Origin: JALORV01 sp963754065 | GTDB taxonomy: Bacteria > Pseudomonadota > Gammaproteobacteria > Burkholderiales > Burkholderiaceae_F | Direction: 5' to 3' | Assembly (NCBI GenBank): GCA_963754065.1 | Contig: CAVWFH010000028.1 | Span: 68,975-132,974 of the forward strand | DNA length: 64,000 nucleotides | In this document: piece by piece, positions 53,356 to 64,000 of the stretch | Numbering within the stretch: position 1 is the first letter of the stretch | Layout: each line of letters opens with the position of its first letter | Translations under genes and position numbers: made by a program | The notes under the pieces: generated by a model | The model's database searches: none | Seen by the model: only the letters and a program-made list of their open reading frames with translations | Told to the model about the DNA's origin: nothing

Positions 53356-53542
53356 GTATCGGGGCTGGATGTCGCATGTCAACCTTTGATGTCCACGGTG
53401 ATTGGGCAAGTTGCTCAAAAGTGTGCGCTAACTATTAGCAACAATCGAGCTCACTTGCGGACCGCTGTCAATCGTCGTTCGCTTCGTGCTTGGCAGAAGG
53501 GACCCGTGGCAGGCTGGTGCAGTGCACCCAAGGCGAGTCGGT

Positions 53543-53571
53543 TTGACAAGCCTTTGTTGCACAACCATAAT
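53543..53571 (+). promoter_or_regulatory. Sigma-70 promoter for the tRNA-tuf operon
   Basis: TTGACA (53543-53548) and CATAAT (53566-53571) with an exact 17-base spacer. The expected start is near 53578, just before tRNA-Tyr at 53586. It is a 6/6 and 5/6 match, the best promoter in the window. Confidence 0.75.
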
Positions 53572-53585
53572 TTGCGGTTCGCCGC

Positions 53586-53671
53586 GGAGGGGTGCCCGAG
53601 TGGTTAAAGGGGGCAGACTGTAAATCTGTTGGCTTACGCCTACGTTGGTTCGAATCCAACCTCCTCCACCA
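53586..53671 (+). tRNA. tRNA-Tyr (GTA)
   Basis: 86 bases. Acceptor GGAGGGG pairs with CTCCTCC; the anticodon GTA is in ACTGTAAATC. It has the long variable arm of tRNA-Tyr, the T arm GTTGGTTCGAATCCAAC and an encoded CCA. First gene after the promoter at 53543. Confidence 0.97.
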
Positions 53672-53754
53672 GCATTTCCCGGGCGGTTCCGGCGTGCAGG
53701 AAGGGAAGCACCCGCAGCAAGCAAGTGCGGCTTTTGAGATCAGGAGTTCGTTGA

Positions 53755-53828
53755 GCGGGTGTAGCTCAATGGTAGAGCAGAAGCCTTCCAAGCTTACGAC
53801 GAGGGTTCGATTCCCTTCACCCGCTCCA
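53755..53828 (+). tRNA. tRNA-Gly (TCC)
   Basis: 74 bases. Acceptor GCGGGTG pairs with CACCCGC; anticodon TCC in CTTCCAA; T arm GAGGGTTCGATTCCCTT; CCA encoded. Confidence 0.97.
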
Positions 53829-53902
53829 GAAGACTTCCAGGGAGAAGACGCAAGGTCAAGAGCAAGTACCGCGGCGTTAAGCGCATGCGCGAACGACGCG
53901 AG

Positions 53903-53977
<75 letters not shown>

Positions 53978-54062
53978 GATCGAAGGCAATGTAGTCGGCC
54001 GCGGTCGGAAGCGATCGGGTGAATTAGAGAAAGTACGAAGAACGGGCAGTCAGGAGTCTGCG

Positions 54063-55253
<1,191 letters not shown>

Positions 55254-55302
55254 GAAAACGAGATCGCGGCGCGGCCCCGCGGCCGTGCCGGCCAGTTCAG
55301 GT

Positions 55303-55378
55303 AGGGGTATAGCTCAACTGGCAGAGCGTCGGTCTCCAAAACCGAAGGTTGGGGGTTCGATTCCCTCTGCCCCTGCCA
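55303..55378 (+). tRNA. tRNA-Trp (CCA)
   Basis: 76 bases. Acceptor AGGGGTA/TGCCCCT type pairing, anticodon CCA in CTCCAAAA, T arm GGGGGTTCGATTCCCTC, CCA encoded. It lies between tuf and secE, as in most proteobacteria. Confidence 0.97.
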
Positions 55379-55424
55379 AATCGAGTGACCCCGCCGTGGG
55401 CGGGTGCTGAAGAGATCACCGCAG

Positions 55425-55805
55425 ATGACGACGCAAAACGTCGAGACCGTAGCCAGCAAGACCGACTTCGCCATCGTGGCGGTGGCGGTGCTCGCGGCCG
55501 CCGCTGGCGTCCTCGGGTTCACGTTCCTGACGGAGCAGCCCACGCTCGTACGCGTCGGTGCCCTGATCGGCGGACTCGCGGCCGGAATCGCGATCGCCTG
55601 GTTTTCGGAGCCTGGCAAGCGCTTTCTTGCCTATGCCCGCGAGTCGTATCAGGAAACGAAGCGCGTGGTCTGGCCGACGCGCAAGGAAACGATCAGCACG
55701 ACCGGCATCGTTTTCGGCTTCGTCGTCCTGATGGCGCTCTTTCTGTTCGTCGTCGACAAGAGCCTGGAGTGGTTCCTGTACGACCTGCTGTTGAGCTGGC
55801 GCTGA
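55425..55805 (+). CDS. secE: Preprotein translocase subunit SecE
   Basis: 126 residues. Three membrane spans, as in proteobacterial SecE, with the conserved cytosolic hinge YARESYQETKRVVWPTRKET before the last span. It clamps SecY in the inner membrane. ATG 55425 is preferred; the frame opens earlier, at 55404. Confidence 0.95.
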   Translation: MTTQNVETVASKTDFAIVAVAVLAAAAGVLGFTFLTEQPTLVRVGALIGGLAAGIAIAWFSEPGKRFLAYARESYQETKRVVWPTRKETISTTGIVFGFVVLMALFLFVVDKSLEWFLYDLLLSWR

Positions 55806-55812
55806 GGAAAAC

Positions 55813-56373
55813 ATGACGACTGAAGCTGCAACGGGTTCGAGCACCAAGCGCTGGTATGTCGTCCACGCCTATTCGGGCATGGAAAAGAGCGTTGCACGCA
55901 CACTGCAGGAGCGCATCAATCGGGCCGGGCTGCAATCGCAGTTCGGGCAGATCCTGGTGCCGGTCGAGGAGGTTGTCGAGGTCAAGGGCGGCAAGAAGTC
56001 GATCACCGAACGCCGCATGTATTCCGGCTACGTCCTCGTCGAGATGGACATGACGGACGAGGCCTGGCATCTGGTCAAGAGCACGCCGAAGGTCACAGGC
56101 TTCCTCGGTGGTACCGCCAACCGCCCGTCGCCGCTGCCGCAGCGGGAAGTCGACGAGATTCTGCTGCGCATGCAGGAAGGTGCCGAAAAGCCGCGCCCGA
56201 AGACGCTGTTCGAAGTGGGCGAGATGGTGCGCGTAAAGGATGGTCCGTTCACCGACTTCAACGGCAATGTCGAGGAAGTGAACTACGAGAAGAGTCGCCT
56301 GCGCGTGTCAGTGACGATTTTCGGTCGTTCGACTCCGGTCGAGCTCGAGTTCGGGCAGGTTGAAAAAGTCTAG
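55813..56373 (+). CDS. nusG: Transcription antitermination factor NusG
   Basis: 186 residues. The NGN domain starts KRWYVVHAYSGMEKSVARTL, and the KOW domain holds VRVKDGPFTDFNGNVEEVNYEKSRLRV. It binds RNA polymerase and couples it with Rho or the ribosome. It starts 7 bases after secE and is followed by a run of small hairpins. Confidence 0.97.
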   Translation: MTTEAATGSSTKRWYVVHAYSGMEKSVARTLQERINRAGLQSQFGQILVPVEEVVEVKGGKKSITERRMYSGYVLVEMDMTDEAWHLVKSTPKVTGFLGGTANRPSPLPQREVDEILLRMQEGAEKPRPKTLFEVGEMVRVKDGPFTDFNGNVEEVNYEKSRLRVSVTIFGRSTPVELEFGQVEKV

Positions 56374-56459
56374 TTCGCTTCAGCGAACCGGACTTTTCGG
56401 TGAAGGCTAACCGCGCAGCGGTTAAGCCCACGAAGTGGGCGGCCGGAACCAAAAGGTTC
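56373..56459 (+). other. Four tandem small hairpins in the nusG-rplK gap
   Basis: Perfect stems in sequence: GTTCGC-TTCA-GCGAAC (56373-56388), TAACCGC-GCA-GCGGTTA (56408-56424), GCCCAC-GAA-GTGGGC (56426-56440) and GAACC-AAAA-GGTTC (56446-56459). The loops are only 3-4 bases. No T tract follows. Confidence 0.7.
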
Positions 56460-56503
56460 AGGTTTCAGCAGTTTTGTTAGTCGCGGTGCAAGCCGCATAA
56501 ACC

Positions 56504-56540
56504 GGGGAGCTGTGCGTAAATCCGCACGGCGCTTGAACCC
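56504..56540 (+). promoter_or_regulatory. Candidate ribosomal protein L1 binding site in the rplK leader
   Basis: GGG..AGC-T-GTGCG, loop TAAATC, CGCAC-GGC-GCT..CCC gives two helices with an uneven internal loop just upstream of the rplK ribosome site. Repression of rplKA by L1 at such a structure is known in E. coli; here it is inferred. Confidence 0.4.
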
Positions 56541-56552
56541 ACAGGAGCCAGC

Positions 56553-56984
56553 ATGGCAAAGAAGATCGTCGGCTTTATCAAGCTGCAAGTGCCGGCCGGA
56601 AAGGCGAATCCGTCGCCCCCGATCGGCCCCGCGCTCGGTCAGCGCGGCCTGAACATCATGGAGTTCTGCAAGGCCTTCAATGCCCAGACGCAGGGCGTGG
56701 AGCCAGGCCTGCCGATTCCGGTGGTGATCACGGCCTATGCGGACAAGAGCTTCACCTTCGTGATGAAGACGCCACCGGCGACGGTGCTCATCAAGAAGGC
56801 CGCGAAGATCGACAAGGGTTCGCCCAAGCCGCACACCGACAAGGTCGGCAAGATCACTCGTGCGCAGGCCGAGGACATCGCCAAGGCGAAGATGCCCGAC
56901 CTCACGGCCGCCGGAATGGATGCGGCTGTGCGCACGATCGCCGGAAGCGCCCGTTCGATGGGCATCACGGTGGAGGGCCTGTAA
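56553..56984 (+). CDS. rplK: Large subunit ribosomal protein L11
   Basis: 143 residues. The N-terminal domain has VPAGKANPSPPIGPALGQRG with the thiostrepton-region Pro residues; the RNA-binding domain ends MGITVEGL. It binds the GTPase centre of 23S rRNA. The ribosome site is AGGAG. The stop is directly followed by the rplA ATG. Confidence 0.98.
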   Translation: MAKKIVGFIKLQVPAGKANPSPPIGPALGQRGLNIMEFCKAFNAQTQGVEPGLPIPVVITAYADKSFTFVMKTPPATVLIKKAAKIDKGSPKPHTDKVGKITRAQAEDIAKAKMPDLTAAGMDAAVRTIAGSARSMGITVEGL

Positions 56985-57677
56985 ATGACGATCTCTAAGC
57001 GCTCCAGGACGATCCACGCCAAGGTCGATCCGCAGAAGCACTATGCGATTGCCGATGCGCTTGCGCTGGTGAAGGAATGTGCCAACGCCAAGTTCGACGA
57101 GTCGGTCGACGTCGCGGTCGTGCTGGGCATCGATGCGAAGAAGTCTGATCAGACGGTCCGTGGTTCGGTCGTGCTGCCCGCGGGCAGCGGCAAGACAAAG
57201 CGGGTCGCCGTGTTCGCGCAGGGTGCCAAGGCTGACGAGGCCAAGGCAGCGGGCGCAGACATCGTCGGCTTCGAAGACCTCGCAGCGAAGGTCAAGGAAG
57301 GGTTCATGGACTTCGATGTCGTGATCGCGTCTCCGGATGCGATGCGTGTCGTCGGCCAGTTGGGCCAGATCCTAGGACCGCGCGGCCTGATGCCGAACCC
57401 GAAGGTCGGCACGGTGACGCCAGACGTCGTGCAGGCGGTGAAGAACGCCAAGGCGGGCCAGGTGCAGTTTCGCGCCGACAAGGCGGGCATCGTGCATACG
57501 ACGATTGGTCGCGCCTCGTTCGAAGTCGATCGGCTCAAGACCAACCTGTCGGCCCTGGTCGAAGCGTTGAACAAGGTCAAGCCGGCGTCGAGCAAGGGCA
57601 TCTACCTGCGCAAGATTTCAGTCTCCTCGACGATGGGCATCGGCGTGCGCGTCGATGCTGCATCGTTGAACGCCTAA
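56985..57677 (+). CDS. rplA: Large subunit ribosomal protein L1
   Basis: 230 residues. Motifs: DESVDVAVVLGIDAKKSDQ, ILGPRGLMPNPKVGTVT and GQVQFRADKAGIVHTTIGR. It forms the L1 stalk and is the usual translational repressor of rplKA. It follows rplK with no spacer (TAA-ATG). Confidence 0.98.
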   Translation: MTISKRSRTIHAKVDPQKHYAIADALALVKECANAKFDESVDVAVVLGIDAKKSDQTVRGSVVLPAGSGKTKRVAVFAQGAKADEAKAAGADIVGFEDLAAKVKEGFMDFDVVIASPDAMRVVGQLGQILGPRGLMPNPKVGTVTPDVVQAVKNAKAGQVQFRADKAGIVHTTIGRASFEVDRLKTNLSALVEALNKVKPASSKGIYLRKISVSSTMGIGVRVDAASLNA

Positions 57678-58041
57678 GAGGCAAAGGATTCGACCCGGCT
57701 GCGACCGGGTCACAAGGGACTTTGGGCTGCGCGCTGCGTCGGAACATCGATACGGGCGCGCTGCTGTCAAAGACCGCTGGACGAGAACGGCACCGATGGC
57801 GCGAGCGTGCAACGAATGCGCCCCAGGGTCTTCTCCTTAATCACCGTCTGCTCTGTCTCGCATCGAAACGCTCTGCGATGACAGGTCGGCAGCAGGAGTC
57901 CAGCGCAGACGGCCCCGAGGAAGACATGGACAGTGCGTTGTTCAGCACTCGAGATGTCGCTTCGGACGCCGGGTGGTGCAACCGGTGCCTAGCCAGTGCG
58001 CAAGCACGAATGCGAAGCACATTTTGAGTGGAGCCAGTACC
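57678..58041 (+). promoter_or_regulatory. rplJ leader region
   Basis: 364 bases with no supported gene. A 7-bp hairpin GACCCGG, loop CTGCGA, CCGGGTC is at 57692-57711. In related bacteria this leader binds L10 with L7/L12 to repress translation; I cannot fix the exact site here. Confidence 0.5.
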
Positions 58042-58572
58042 GTGGGTCTCAATCGGCAGGAGAAAGCGGCCAAGGTCGAAGAGGTCAGTGCCCTAGTGGC
58101 ATCGGCCCAGACGATCGTCGTCGCCGAGTACCGTGGTCTGGATGTGGAATCGGCCACCAAGCTGCGCAAGCAAGCGCGCGGCCAGGGTGTCCAACTGCGC
58201 GTGCTGAAGAACACGTTGGCACGTCGTGCCGTCAGTGGAACGCCGTTCGCCGGACTGTCCGACAAGTTGGTCGGACCGCTGGTGTATGGATTTTCCGCTG
58301 ACCCGGTCGCGGCGGCCAAAGTGCTCTCCAGCTTTGCCAAGGACAACGACAAGCTTGTCGTCAAAGCCGGCGCGATGGCCAATTTCGTCATGGACGAAAA
58401 GGGCGTCAAGGCGCTGGCGACGATGCCGAGCCGCGAGGAACTCCTGGCGAAGCTGATGGCGACGATGCAGGCACCGATCGCGCAGTTCGTTCGCACGCTG
58501 AACGAAGTGCCGTCGCGCCTGGTTCGCACGCTCGCCGCAGTCCGCGACGCCAAGGAAGCAGCGGCGGCCTGA
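58042..58572 (+). CDS. rplJ: Large subunit ribosomal protein L10
   Basis: 176 residues from a GTG start at 58042; an upstream ATG at 57973 would add a tail not seen in the family. LNRQEKAAKVEEVSALVASA and VAEYRGLDVESATKLRKQAR are typical, and the C-terminal helix that holds L7/L12 dimers ends VRDAKEAAAA. It forms the base of the stalk. Confidence 0.97.
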   Translation: MGLNRQEKAAKVEEVSALVASAQTIVVAEYRGLDVESATKLRKQARGQGVQLRVLKNTLARRAVSGTPFAGLSDKLVGPLVYGFSADPVAAAKVLSSFAKDNDKLVVKAGAMANFVMDEKGVKALATMPSREELLAKLMATMQAPIAQFVRTLNEVPSRLVRTLAAVRDAKEAAAA

Positions 58573-58620
58573 TCCCCATCCCAAATTCCGGAACTGAATC
58601 AACGCACAGGAGTCAAGTAA

Positions 58621-59001
58621 ATGGCACTTTCGAATCAAGAAATCCTCGACGCGATCGCCGCAAAGTCGGTGCTCGAGATCAGCGAACTGATCAAGCTGAT
58701 GGAAGAGAAGTTCGGCGTTTCGGCCGCGGCGGCAGCAGTGGCCGTCGCCGCACCGGCTGCGGGCGCTGCGGCGCCGGCTGCCGAGGAGCAGACCGAATTC
58801 AACGTCATCCTGGCGGAAGTCGGCGCCAACAAGGTCAACGTTATCAAGGCCGTGCGTGAGCTGACGGGCCTGGGTCTGAAGGAAGCCAAGGACCTGGTCG
58901 ACGGCGCGCCGAAGCCCGTGAAGGAAGGCGTGAACAAGGCTGACGCCGAAGCCGCCAAGAAGAAGCTGGAAGAGGCCGGCGCCAAGGTCGATGTGAAGTA
59001 A
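58621..59001 (+). CDS. rplL: Large subunit ribosomal protein L7/L12
   Basis: 126 residues: N-terminal dimer domain, Ala/Pro hinge (AAPAAGAAAPAAEE), and C-terminal domain with NKVNVIKAVRELTGLGLKEA and LVDGAPKPVKEGV. It recruits translation GTPases. The RBS AGGAGTCAAGTAA lies upstream. Confidence 0.98.
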   Translation: MALSNQEILDAIAAKSVLEISELIKLMEEKFGVSAAAAAVAVAAPAAGAAAPAAEEQTEFNVILAEVGANKVNVIKAVRELTGLGLKEAKDLVDGAPKPVKEGVNKADAEAAKKKLEEAGAKVDVK

Positions 59002-59010
59002 AGGGTCAAG

Positions 59011-59066
59011 GAGGCCGACGAAGGCAGCTTCGGCGGCCTCCCGAACCCAAAGGCCGGGAGGCCTTT
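59011..59066 (+). promoter_or_regulatory. Overlapping alternative hairpins between rplL and rpoB (attenuator)
   Basis: Hairpin 1: GAGGCCG-a-CGAAG, loop, CTTCG-g-CGGCCTC (59011-59040). Hairpin 2: GGCCTCCCG (59035-59043) with CGGGAGGCC (59055-59063), then TTT. A third option, AAAGGCC-GGGA-GGCCTTT (59049-59066), also competes. The GGCCTC segment is shared by 1 and 2, so they exclude each other. In E. coli this gap has a partial terminator and an RNase III site. Confidence 0.6.
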
Positions 59067-59239
59067 GACCTGGAGCCATGGGCCTCAGATCAAAGTCTTC
59101 CCCTGAATGAGCGGACGCGCAGGATCCCCCTACGCCGCCCGGGTGACAGCCCCTGCTGTGCCCGCGGTGGCGTTTGTCGTCCCTGCAAACGCCCGGTCAG
59201 GCCGCATTTTTCCTCTCTCCCGCGTCGAACGGAGTGTCC

Positions 59240-63340
<4,101 letters not shown>

Positions 63341-63372
63341 CCGCTCATTGACGAAAATACTGAGAGGTACGC

Positions 63373-64000
<628 letters not shown>

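Noticed and set aside
57692..57711. Intrinsic terminator after rplA
   Set aside because: The 7-bp hairpin is perfect but has no T tract, and the genes continue as a ribosomal protein operon; kept only as part of the rplJ leader.

Overview
The window is high-GC DNA with the gene order and protein signatures of a betaproteobacterium, most likely Burkholderiales or a close relative. The main evidence is the block tRNA-Tyr/Gly/Thr - tuf - tRNA-Trp - secE - nusG - rplK - rplA - rplJ - rplL - rpoB - rpoC at 53.5-64 kb, and a full general secretion (type II) cluster. The genus cannot be fixed from sequence alone.

Layout. 1-9 kb: a DUF1501/DUF1800 exported pair (minus), an M3 peptidyl-dipeptidase, two small-molecule enzymes, a decayed IS5-family element with intact 12-bp ends, and a vanadium haloperoxidase/PAP2-like lipoprotein. 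9-11.6 kb: a large winged-helix/ATPase/TPR regulator. 11.7-22.5 kb: sugar-acid locus A. An SDR and an Ldh2-type dehydrogenase are divergent from an IlvD/Edd sugar-acid dehydratase, followed by a DNA glycosylase (Tag), a 2-hydroxyacid dehydrogenase, a complete sugar-type ABC transporter and an arginase. 22.7-26 kb: an exported two-repeat protein and a di-heme cytochrome c peroxidase. 26-36 kb: sugar-acid locus B, with SDR, 2-hydroxyacid dehydrogenase, Ldh2-type dehydrogenase, FAH-family hydrolase and a second SDR on the minus strand. It is divergent from a FadR-type GntR regulator, a TRAP transporter and a UxaA-family dehydratase. 36-48.4 kb: gsp genes G-H-I-J-K-L-M-N-D-E-F on the minus strand, with gspC divergent. 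48.5-53.3 kb: an EF-hand protein, a small membrane protein, a LytS/LytTR two-component pair and a GNAT enzyme. 53.5-64 kb: tRNA, translation and RNA polymerase genes.

How it fits together. Loci A and B carry the same kinds of enzyme (dehydratase, SDR, Ldh2, 2-hydroxyacid dehydrogenase, transporter). They also share a nearly identical ~20-bp operator, TGGTCwGACCA followed by CTTGACC, placed in each divergent promoter gap. The GntR gene is next to the locus B copy, so the two loci, 17 kb apart, probably form one regulon for a non-phosphorylative sugar-acid pathway ending in hydrolytic (FAH) cleavage. The substrate is not determined.

Quality notes. Three genes (gspE C-terminus, gspD linker, histidine kinase) each show a one-base reading-frame break where the missing base can be guessed. 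These may be assembly errors or real lesions. Many long open frames opposite real genes are high-GC shadows and were left out.
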